Source of the DNA: Cohnella rhizoplanae
GTDB lineage: Bacteria > Bacillota > Bacilli > Paenibacillales > Paenibacillaceae
Length of the DNA stretch: 64,000 nucleotides
NCBI RefSeq assembly: GCF_948329515.1
Contig: NZ_CAOJCN010000001.1
Span: 740,776-804,775, forward strand
Direction of reading: 5' to 3'
Positions 51,249-64,000 of this stretch are shown here, in pieces (the stretch's first letter is position 1; each line of letters begins with the position of its first letter). The translations under genes were made by a program, and so were the position numbers. The notes under the pieces were generated by a model. It did not search any database. It was not told the origin of the DNA and was given only the letters and a program-made list of their open reading frames with translations.

Positions 51249-52901
51249 ATGGAAGATGCCGCCCATATCTTGCTTGTTGACGACCGTCCGGAAAACCTGA
51301 TGGCCATCGAAGCGATACTGGCCGGAGAGCCTTACGTCTGCGTGAGGGCGTATTCGGGGATCGAGGCGCTGCGCTGTCTGCTCGAAAAGGAATTCGCAGT
51401 GATCGTCATGGACATTCACATGCCGGACATGGACGGGTTCGAGACCGCGGCCATGATCCGCGCCCGCGAGAAATCGCGTGTCGTTCCGATCATATTCGTT
51501 TCGCAGGATGCGCACGAGGGCCAATACGATTTCGACGGACATGCCGGCGGAGCCATCGATTATCTGACCAGACCGCTCGCGCCACATATTTTCAGATCTA
51601 AGATCGCAGGCTACGTCAGCATGTACGAAACGAACAAAGCGCTCCAAATGCAGAGCGAGCTTCTGCAGCAGCAAACCCGGCAGCTCGAGCGGACGAACCA
51701 AGCGCTCGTGCAGGCTAAGGAGACGGCGGAGATCGCGCTTCGGGTCAAGTCCGAATTTCTGGCGGTCATGAGCCATGAGATCCGTACGCCGCTCAACGGC
51801 ATCATCGGTATGTCGGACCTGTTGCTATCGTCGGATCTGCCCGAGGAATACGCGAGCATGGTCGGCATCATACATACGAGCGGCAACGTACTGCTGTCGG
51901 TCATCAATCATATTCTCGATTTCTCTAAGATCGAGTCGGGCAAGATGGAGCTGGAGGAAGCGGAGTTCGATCTCCGGTTATGCCTGATGGAGACGATCGA
52001 TCTGTTCACCGCCTCGTCGCGGGAGCGCCGGCTGGAGCTCATCGTCGTGCTGGACCCGGAGCTCCCTGCGACGCTCGTCGGGGACAAGAATCGGCTGCGC
52101 CAGGTGCTGATTAACATCGTGGGCAATGCCGTGAAGTTCACCCAGGTAGGCGGCGTCTATATATTCGTTAAGCGATTGTCGGAGGCGGACGATTCGTTGA
52201 TCGTCGAGTTCACCGTCCTGGACACGGGAATCGGCATACCGGCGGACAAGATCGACCTTCTTTTCCACCCTTTCGCGCAGCTCGATACGGCGATGAACCG
52301 CAAGTTCGACGGCACGGGCCTCGGGCTGTCGATCAGCAAGTCGCTGGTCGAGCTGATGGGCGGCGAGATCCGAATCGAAGATACCCCCGAACAGGGAGCG
52401 ATGTTCGTATTCACCATCCGCGCCTTAAGCGGGTCGGCGGCAGCCGGAGACCCGATGCGGCCGGAGGAGCTCGCGGTGCTGCCCGAGAGACCGGATGACG
52501 AAGTGCCTTTCGTTCCCGGAGACTTGCGCATCTTAATCGGGGAGCCGTGCCCGATCTACGGCGATCTGCTCGTACATATGCTGGACATGCTCGGGCTTAA
52601 CGCCACGGTCGCCAAGGATGCGGCGGCGATGCGGGAAGCGCTGCTCGGCAGCGTCTATGATCTGGTGTTCGTGGACGAGGATTTGCTCGCGACGGCCGTG
52701 CCGCCTGGAGGCGCCGAGCGGCGCGGACGCACCAAGCGGGAGGCCAGGGAACCGCCATTCGTCGTAGCGCTGCGCTCTCGTGACGAGGAGGCGTCCGCCG
52801 GATCCGGCGAAGCGCCGTCAGCCGAAGGTATCGACGAATATATACAGAAACCGATATCCCTGGAGCGTCTTAAGCGATTAATCCGCAACAATTTTAAGTA
52901 A
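51249..52901 (+). CDS. Soluble hybrid histidine kinase with N-terminal receiver
   Basis: 550 residues without membrane helices. Order: receiver domain (~4-120, phospho-acceptor Asp in [10 protein letters not shown]), coiled coil (~125-175), HisKA with the phospho-His in [12 protein letters not shown] (~172-185), HATPase_c (~280-395; [15 protein letters not shown] and [13 protein letters not shown]), and a C-terminal receiver-like domain (~420-548) that keeps VFVDEDL and the Lys of YIQKPIS but is shortened. The N-terminal receiver suggests control by an upstream phosphodonor. AAGGAGGAG precedes ATG 51249. It is 32 bp upstream of the poly-HAMP kinase, probably in one operon. Confidence 0.92.
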   Translation: MEDAAHILLVDDRPENLMAIEAILAGEPYVCVRAYSGIEALRCLLEKEFAVIVMDIHMPDMDGFETAAMIRAREKSRVVPIIFVSQDAHEGQYDFDGHAGGAIDYLTRPLAPHIFRSKIAGYVSMYETNKALQMQSELLQQQTRQLERTNQALVQAKETAEIALRVKSEFLAVMSHEIRTPLNGIIGMSDLLLSSDLPEEYASMVGIIHTSGNVLLSVINHILDFSKIESGKMELEEAEFDLRLCLMETIDLFTASSRERRLELIVVLDPELPATLVGDKNRLRQVLINIVGNAVKFTQVGGVYIFVKRLSEADDSLIVEFTVLDTGIGIPADKIDLLFHPFAQLDTAMNRKFDGTGLGLSISKSLVELMGGEIRIEDTPEQGAMFVFTIRALSGSAAAGDPMRPEELAVLPERPDDEVPFVPGDLRILIGEPCPIYGDLLVHMLDMLGLNATVAKDAAAMREALLGSVYDLVFVDEDLLATAVPPGGAERRGRTKREAREPPFVVALRSRDEEASAGSGEAPSAEGIDEYIQKPISLERLKRLIRNNFK

Positions 52902-52933
52902 CCATATTGTGCTTCATGGGGGATGAGGAGACA

Positions 52934-58651
<5,718 letters not shown>

Positions 58652-58678
58652 GGAGAAGCCATTCCCGTTCATTAAATC

Positions 58679-58735
58679 AAGCAGGAAAGCATCCGCAGCC
58701 ATCCGGGCGATGGCGGGGTGCTTTCCTGCTTTTTT
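58679..58735 (+). terminator. Terminator after the poly-HAMP kinase
   Basis: 13-bp stem (58679-58691 with 58719-58731), with an inner CATCCG/CGATGG-like loop, followed by a T-run. Confidence 0.88.
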
Positions 58736-59004
58736 GCCGTATGGTATCGCCCGCGACCGTGCCTTGATGCGCAATGAAATCCGCAGCATCAATCGACACA
58801 TCACGTCACCCGGAACGGAGCCGTGCAGGATTCCGTTGAATGTTCACCCCGGGGAAGGGGGAAGATGCGCTTTCATTCGCTTCGTCGACAAAGGAAATCT
58901 AAATATTCGTTGACCGTTTGACATGTTTTTCAAGGGGCCGTCTGTACAATCTATCCTATATTCACGATTCGCTCGTCCTTCAACAATCGAAGAGAGGTGC
59001 TGTT
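58736..59004. other. Intergenic region before the glucosaminidase gene
   Basis: No gene seen. TTGACA (58918-58923) and TACAAT (58945-58950) could be a promoter but are 21 bp apart, which is too long for ordinary sigma-A. Confidence 0.35.
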
Positions 59005-60210
59005 ATGCGTGGAGATAAGAAGAGATACCCCCTTGTCGTACTGCTCGTCGCGACGCTGTTCGCGACGCTTGGCCTGACCTCGCTCGCTAGCCTGCAAGAC
59101 GCGGTTCCCGCCGCGATAGCCGCTCCGGCCCTGTCTCCTCTGCCAGCCCCGGCTCCAGCCGATGTACCGCGCCCGCAGTCGGGCGCTGCGATACCGCTCC
59201 GTCTGCCGGATCCGATCCCGGCTCCCGCTCCGGCGGATGATGCGTTTCCGCTTGCCTACGAGGATGGTCCATCATCCGTCAACCCCAACGATCTCCCGCC
59301 GGATAACCGGAAAAAGCCGCTTAAATTCACGCTGGACGAGGAGCTTCGCGCCAGCGGGAACGGTTCGCTCGCCAACAACGGCGAACCTGACGGAACGCCT
59401 GAGGCAGCGCCTAAGCCGCCGGCGGTCGCCCCATACATAGTAACGGCTTATTATCTGAACGTGCGCGCCAATCCGTACAACGGTTCTAAGGTGCTCCGCG
59501 TAGTCAAGCAGGGGACGCAGCTCGAAGTCCTGTCGCGGACGGATAAAGGCTGGCTTCGCTTAAAGGACGGCGGGTACGTGCACGGCGGATACGCCGAACC
59601 CGCTGGCGAGGCGGCGTCAGGCTCCGCAACCGGCGCTAAGGCGGAGACGCAGCCCCTCCCCGAACCTGCCTCCGAAGGGAAGCCGCCGTCCTCCGCCGCG
59701 AGAGAAGGCGCAGTCCAAGCCGCTGATCCTAAGCCGGAATGGACGCCGCAGGAGGCGTCTCCCGACGAAGACGCGGACCCGGCCCGTCCGACGAACCGGG
59801 TGCGATCGGACTCGGGACTGACCGAGGCGCATATCGCGAAGCTGTTCAAAGACACTGCGCTCGCCGGGCACGGCATCGAGGACGTGGTGCTCGAGATCGA
59901 GGAGAAATACGGCATCAACGCCTTCTTCACGATCGCGGTGATGAAACTCGAGAGCGGCAACGGCAAGAGCAAGCTGTCCCGGACCAAAAACAATCTGTTC
60001 GGCCTGAACGCGACGTCCGGAACCGCCAAGGCGTTCAGCTTCAAGACGAAGGCGGATTCGGTCCGCAAGTTCGGACAGCTCCTCTCGGATAAATACGTGG
60101 ACAAAGGGCTGACGACCGTCGACAAGGTGGCGGCCAAATACTGTCCTGCAAGCTCGAGCTGGGCCGGGAAAGTAATGGGAATCATGAAAAGCGATTTTCG
60201 CAAGCTATAA
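59005..60210 (+). CDS. Secreted SH3b and glucosaminidase-domain wall hydrolase
   Basis: 401 residues. An N-terminal signal or anchor (~9-35), a Pro/Ala-rich spacer (~35-85), an SH3b domain (~145-200; YYLNVRANPYNGSKVLRVVK), a second Ala/Pro/Glu linker, and a C-terminal glucosaminidase-type domain (~275-400) with FFTIAVMKLESGNGKSKLS (catalytic Glu), KNNLFGLNA and YVDKGLTTV. It should cleave N-acetylglucosaminyl bonds in peptidoglycan, acting in wall turnover. GAGAGGTG is ~7 nt before ATG 59005; the longer frame to 58918 lacks a ribosome site. Confidence 0.88.
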   Translation: MRGDKKRYPLVVLLVATLFATLGLTSLASLQDAVPAAIAAPALSPLPAPAPADVPRPQSGAAIPLRLPDPIPAPAPADDAFPLAYEDGPSSVNPNDLPPDNRKKPLKFTLDEELRASGNGSLANNGEPDGTPEAAPKPPAVAPYIVTAYYLNVRANPYNGSKVLRVVKQGTQLEVLSRTDKGWLRLKDGGYVHGGYAEPAGEAASGSATGAKAETQPLPEPASEGKPPSSAAREGAVQAADPKPEWTPQEASPDEDADPARPTNRVRSDSGLTEAHIAKLFKDTALAGHGIEDVVLEIEEKYGINAFFTIAVMKLESGNGKSKLSRTKNNLFGLNATSGTAKAFSFKTKADSVRKFGQLLSDKYVDKGLTTVDKVAAKYCPASSSWAGKVMGIMKSDFRKL

Positions 60211-60238
60211 TCCTAAGTTATAATATGAAGAGGCTTGA

Positions 60239-60265
60239 GACTGTCGATCATCCGACAGTCTTTTT
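60239..60265 (+). terminator. Terminator after the glucosaminidase gene
   Basis: GACTGTCG/CGACAGTC stem (60239-60246 with 60253-60260), 6-nt loop, five Ts. Confidence 0.9.
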
Positions 60266-60373
60266 GCATAACGACTTCGTTCTACAGGATGTTTCAAAAT
60301 AAATAGCCTAGGGTATAGACAGTCCGTATAGACTTGAAACAGATCGGCGGACATGCGAAAGGAGATCAACGCA

Positions 60374-62995
60374 ATGTCGAGCTTGCCGCAACTTTTAACC
60401 GAAATAGGAGAAAACTGGATACGATCGTCGCGACACGGCATCGGCGTCTCGGATTCCGGCGGTCGCTGGCTGTACGTCAACGACGCGATGTCCCGATTGC
60501 TCGGATGCGGAGCGTCGGAAGCGCTTGGAAGGCCGGTAGATTCTTTTCTTTACCCGGACGGACGGGGAGTCTCGGATCTTGCGGGGATCGCGAACGGACT
60601 GTCGCAGGATACGCGCTGCGTTAGACTGAAGGACCTGGCGGGCGAACCCGTATGGGTCGATGCGGCGAGCAGCAGGATCGTGCCCGGCGACGGCGGAGAG
60701 CCGCTCTCGCTCTGGCAATTTTACGATGCGTCGGACAAAAAGCGGATCGAAGACCGGCTGGAATGGTCGTTGGAGCTGAAGCGGGTCATCGGCGAGAATA
60801 TCGTAGATCTATATTACATATGCGGCGAGGACGGGAAGATCGTCGAAGCCGGCCCCAATGCGCATGCGCTGCTCGGATTCCAGCCGGGCGAGCTGGCCGG
60901 CATGGACGAGCATCTGCTTTTCGACGGGGAGGATCTGGAGCACTACAAGGGGCAGTGCCCCTTGAACGGATCGCTCAAGGAATACCGGCTGAATCACAAG
61001 AACGGGAGGACGCTGTGGTTCGAGGCCAGCGTGAAGACGGTTCGCGACAAGAGCGGCCGCTGCTTCAAGCTGTTCATCGGGCGCGAGGTCTCGGGTCGCA
61101 AGAAGCACGAGAGCATGTCGGCCGAGGCCGAGCGGATCGCCGCGATCGGCAGCTGGGAGTGGGAGGCGGCGAGCGAGCGCTTCTCCTATTCGACGAATCT
61201 GGCGCTGATCTACCAAGATGCGCCCGACCGCGCGGGCGGAGGGCAGTTGAACCTGCTTAATCTGGTCGCGCCAGAGGAGCGCGAAGCCTTCGCGAACCTG
61301 GCGAGGGAAGCCGCGAAGGGCGGCGAGCTGAGCTTCGAGTCGCGCGTGCCGCTGCCGGACGGATCGTTCAAGTATCTGCACATCCGCGGAATGGCCCTCT
61401 ATACGGAGACGGGCGAGCTGGCGGGACTCGTTGGCACGGTGCAGGATATTACGGACCGCAAGCTCGTCGAGCTCAAGCTGCAGGAGAGCGTCGAGCGGTA
61501 CACGTCCCTCAAGAAGTACAATCACGACGCCGTCATCTCCATCGATCTGCAGGGGCGCGTCATCAACGGCAACCGGGTCGCGCAGGAGCTGACGGGCTAC
61601 ACGACGGCCGAGATGATCGGCAACCCGATCTCCAGATTCACCGGCTGGAAGCAATTTATGCCGCTGAGCGGCGCTGCGAACGCGTCGGATGCGGAGATCC
61701 AGCTGAGCGACAAGATCACGCATAAGGACGGCAGCACGCGCGAGGTGCTGACGACACTGGCGCCGATCATCATCCACGGCGACAATGTCGGCTATTATCT
61801 GATCATCAAGGATATTACCGAACAGAAGAAGCTCATGATCGAGAAGGAAACCGCCGAATCGACGAACAAGGCAAAAAGCGAATTTCTCGCGATGATGAGC
61901 CACGAGATCCGCACGCCGATGAACGGGATCATCGGCATGACCGATCTCCTGCTGGACGGGGACAATCTGACCGACACACAGCGCAGTTACCTCGACGTCG
62001 TGCGCAAGAGCGGGGAGACGCTGCTCAATATCATCGGGGAGATTCTCGACTTCTCCAAGATCGATTCGGGAAAAACGGAACTCATCCTGGAGCCGTTCGA
62101 TATCCGCGCCTGCGTCAGCGAGTCGGTGGACGTGGTCTCCGCCAAAGCGCTGGACAAGGGGCTTAAGATCGAGGTCGCGGTCGATCGCCGCGTGCCCAAG
62201 TCGGCGGTAGGCGACGCCAGCCGCCTGAAGCAGGTGCTGATGAACCTGCTCAGCAATGCCGTCAAGTTCACGTCGTCGGGCGGCGTGCACGTATCGGTCG
62301 CGCGCGACGGATCGGAGCATGGCAAGGTCGGCTTGAGGTTCACGGTGAAGGATACCGGGATCGGCATTCCGAAGGACAAGGCGTACAGGCTCTTCCAGCC
62401 GTTCTATCAGATCAACAATCAGATCACCAGGGAGACGGAAGGGACCGGTCTGGGGCTCGCCATCAGCAAAAAACTCGTGGTCCTGATGGGCGGCGATATC
62501 TGGCTCGAGCAGCGGGAGGAGCCGGGCGCGGCCTTCTCGTTCACGGTCGTGCTGGAACCCGCCGAAGACGTCGAGGAAGCGTCCGAGCAGACGCTTGTTA
62601 CGCAGGAGCAAGACCCCTCGAGGCCGCTGCGTATTCTGGTGGCGGAGGACAACAAGATCAATCAGCTCGTCATGCTCAAGATTCTCGAGAAGCAAGGTCA
62701 CCGCGTATCGATCGCTTCGCACGGCATCGAAGCCGTGGAAGCGGCCACGCGGGATACGTACGATCTTATTTTCATGGACGTGCAGATGCCGGGCATCGAC
62801 GGCCTCGAAGCGACCCGGATGATCCGCGACCGGCTGCCCGCGGATGCGTGCCCGGTCATCGTGGCGGTGACGGCCAACGCGCTCAAGGGCGACCGGGAGC
62901 GATTCATGGCCGCCGGCATGGACGAGTATATGAGCAAGCCTATTTACACCGGGATTGTGAGAGAGATGATCGGGAAGTTTTTTAACCGCTCCTAA
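60374..62995 (+). CDS. Soluble multi-PAS hybrid histidine kinase
   Basis: 873 residues without membrane helices. Four PAS domains (~15-115, ~130-245, ~250-365, ~375-490; e.g. GIGVSDSGGRWLYVNDAMSR and AVISIDLQGRVINGN, with PAC-like ends such as GTVQDITDRK), then HisKA ([16 protein letters not shown], ~508), HATPase_c (~610-730; LLSNAVKFTS, DTGIGIP, TEGTGLGLAISKKL) and a C-terminal receiver (~750-870; LIFMDVQMPGIDG, with Lys in MSKPI). It probably senses a small molecule, light or redox state through PAS. AAAGGAG is 9 nt before ATG 60374. No response regulator gene is adjacent. Confidence 0.92.
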   Translation: MSSLPQLLTEIGENWIRSSRHGIGVSDSGGRWLYVNDAMSRLLGCGASEALGRPVDSFLYPDGRGVSDLAGIANGLSQDTRCVRLKDLAGEPVWVDAASSRIVPGDGGEPLSLWQFYDASDKKRIEDRLEWSLELKRVIGENIVDLYYICGEDGKIVEAGPNAHALLGFQPGELAGMDEHLLFDGEDLEHYKGQCPLNGSLKEYRLNHKNGRTLWFEASVKTVRDKSGRCFKLFIGREVSGRKKHESMSAEAERIAAIGSWEWEAASERFSYSTNLALIYQDAPDRAGGGQLNLLNLVAPEEREAFANLAREAAKGGELSFESRVPLPDGSFKYLHIRGMALYTETGELAGLVGTVQDITDRKLVELKLQESVERYTSLKKYNHDAVISIDLQGRVINGNRVAQELTGYTTAEMIGNPISRFTGWKQFMPLSGAANASDAEIQLSDKITHKDGSTREVLTTLAPIIIHGDNVGYYLIIKDITEQKKLMIEKETAESTNKAKSEFLAMMSHEIRTPMNGIIGMTDLLLDGDNLTDTQRSYLDVVRKSGETLLNIIGEILDFSKIDSGKTELILEPFDIRACVSESVDVVSAKALDKGLKIEVAVDRRVPKSAVGDASRLKQVLMNLLSNAVKFTSSGGVHVSVARDGSEHGKVGLRFTVKDTGIGIPKDKAYRLFQPFYQINNQITRETEGTGLGLAISKKLVVLMGGDIWLEQREEPGAAFSFTVVLEPAEDVEEASEQTLVTQEQDPSRPLRILVAEDNKINQLVMLKILEKQGHRVSIASHGIEAVEAATRDTYDLIFMDVQMPGIDGLEATRMIRDRLPADACPVIVAVTANALKGDRERFMAAGMDEYMSKPIYTGIVREMIGKFFNRS

Positions 62996-63011
62996 AGATC
63001 GCCCGCGGGGC

Positions 63012-63030
63012 ATCCTTTAAAATAAAGGAT
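63012..63030. repeat. Short hairpin before the Lhr-like helicase
   Basis: ATCCTTT-AAAAT-AAAGGAT, 7-bp arms, 20 nt upstream of the helicase start. No T-run follows. It may be a leftover terminator or a leader structure. Confidence 0.4.
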
Positions 63031-63049
63031 ACTGAAAGAAGAGATTCCA

Positions 63050-64000
63050 TTGACTGAGGTCAGCAAGCTGCCGTTTCACCCCGTGCTGTCTGCATGGTTC
63101 GGATCAACGTTCGGGGCGCCCACGGATATCCAGGAGCGGGCATGGGCTTCGATCGGCGCCGGCGCGCATACGCTGATCGCCGCGCCCACCGGCTCCGGGA
63201 AGACGCTGGCCGCCCTGCTTCCTTGTCTGGACAGGATCGTCGGCCGCGATGCGGGCGGGGACGCGCGAAGATCTGCCGTGCGCACGTTGTATATTACGCC
63301 GCTTAAGGCGCTGAATAACGATATACATCATCACGTGAGCGATTTTGCCAGGCAGCTGGACGCTTGGGCGGCCGAGCACGGCGCGCGTTGGGCGGGCATA
63401 CGGAGCGAAGTGCGGACCGGAGACACGACCTCGGCCAAGCGGGCATCCATGCTGCGCAATCCGCCGGATCTGCTGGTGACGACGCCCGAGTCGTTTTATT
63501 TGCTGCTGACTTCGGTCAAGGGACGGGACATGCTATCCACGGTGGAACAAGTGATCGTCGACGAGATTCACGATCTGGCCGCGGATAAGCGCGGCTCTCA
63601 TCTGTCGCTCTCGCTGGAGCGACTGGAGGCCTTATGCCCGCATCCCGTACAGCGGATAGGCGTATCTGCGACGCAGAAGCCGCTGTCCAGAGTCGCCCGG
63701 TTTCTGGGCGGCTGGCAGGAGGCGCAGCCGGGCGACGCGGACGTCGGCGCGGAAGCTTCCGCGCCGGATGCGATGCGCCCGCGGCCGGTGACGATCGTCG
63801 AGAGCGGGATGATCAAGCGTCTGAGCGTGAAGGTCACCGTACCCGAGCCTTCGGCGCCGTCTGCCGGACGCGAAGCGGTATGGAAGCCGCTGCTCGACAG
63901 GATCATGCAGGCGATCGAGGGGAGCCGCTCCGTGCTCCTGTTCGTGAACAGCAGGCGGCTATCTGAAAGGCTAGTGCTGCGCCTGAACGACCACGTAGGG
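63050..64000 (+). CDS. Lhr-type DEAD/DEAH-box helicase, 3' truncated by the window
   Basis: The frame is open from TTG 63050 to the window end, giving 317 visible residues. It begins MTEVSKLPFHPVLSAWFG, followed by the Q-motif-like TDIQERAW, Walker A APTGSGKTLAALLP (~48-61), motif Ia TLYITPLKALNNDI, VTTPESFYLLLTS, the box VIVDEIHDLAADKRGSHLSL (DEIH) and motif III GVSATQKPLSRVA. This order and the spacing match large helicase-related (Lhr) proteins of ~1,400-1,600 residues, which act in nucleic-acid repair. The purine-rich AAAGAAGAG ~6 nt before TTG is a weak ribosome site. The C-terminal part is outside the window. Confidence 0.88.
   Translation, partial: MTEVSKLPFHPVLSAWFGSTFGAPTDIQERAWASIGAGAHTLIAAPTGSGKTLAALLPCLDRIVGRDAGGDARRSAVRTLYITPLKALNNDIHHHVSDFARQLDAWAAEHGARWAGIRSEVRTGDTTSAKRASMLRNPPDLLVTTPESFYLLLTSVKGRDMLSTVEQVIVDEIHDLAADKRGSHLSLSLERLEALCPHPVQRIGVSATQKPLSRVARFLGGWQEAQPGDADVGAEASAPDAMRPRPVTIVESGMIKRLSVKVTVPEPSAPSAGREAVWKPLLDRIMQAIEGSRSVLLFVNSRRLSERLVLRLNDHVG

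Noticed and set aside
58918..58950. Sigma-A promoter TTGACA...TACAAT before the glucosaminidase gene
   Set aside because: The 21-bp spacing is outside the normal range, so I did not call it as a promoter feature.

Overview
The window reads as ordinary chromosome of a GC-rich, spore-forming member of the Paenibacillaceae, most like Cohnella or a high-GC Paenibacillus. The evidence is a small acid-soluble spore protein gene (tlp), several Bacillus-type families (YqkE, YdjO, YuiD, YdjM, YtkL-type hydrolase, Mn-dependent PpaC), a copper-amine-oxidase-type stalk domain on a secreted protein, frequent TTG/GTG starts behind strong AGGAGG ribosome sites, and dense intrinsic terminators. The genus is inference. 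I see no rRNA, tRNA, prophage, insertion sequence, CRISPR array or replication origin.

Layout. 0-9 kb: a truncated secreted glycosyl-hydrolase-like protein, a DUF421 membrane protein, ppaC, a luciferase-like monooxygenase, a GNAT/M42 peptidase/LTA-synthase-like run with overlapping ends, then divergent ydjM and yqkE around a LexA-like box. 9-15 kb: a lipoprotein, a VTT membrane protein, a radical SAM protein, and an OafA-type acyltransferase with a C-terminal SGNH domain. 14.5-14.9 kb: a 51-bp tandem array carrying a conserved short palindrome. 15-22 kb: dps with a PerR-like box, an aldehyde dehydrogenase, a heterodimeric ABC exporter, ydjO, yuiD and an MBL-fold hydrolase. 22-29 kb: a TetR/ABC-2 export operon with a palindromic operator candidate, then marR-epoxide hydrolase divergent from an EmrB-type drug exporter.

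28.7-34 kb is one 1764-residue secreted polysaccharide-lyase-like protein carrying both a cohesin and a dockerin, preceded by a full-consensus cre site. 34-48 kb holds spore (tlp), metal-handling and envelope genes: a YraQ/YcgQ permease pair with a His-rich loop, a SmtB/CadC-type metal sensor beside a tiny membrane protein, a DacF-like carboxypeptidase, a Na+/H+ antiporter, a CNNM/CorC transporter with a possible upstream leader ORF, and a ZIP transporter. 49-63 kb contains a DinG-like helicase and three large hybrid histidine kinases. One of these is a 1905-residue soluble protein with a long chain of HAMP modules repeated at an exact 276-bp period. The window ends inside an Lhr-type helicase gene.

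The strongest unexplained signal is the 51-bp array. One copy has changed both arms of its palindrome together, so the pairing survives, while substitutions between copies show no codon bias in any frame. No complete, obviously new multi-gene system is visible. The most interesting items are single loci: the array, the poly-HAMP kinase, the cohesin/dockerin lyase and the CNNM leader.
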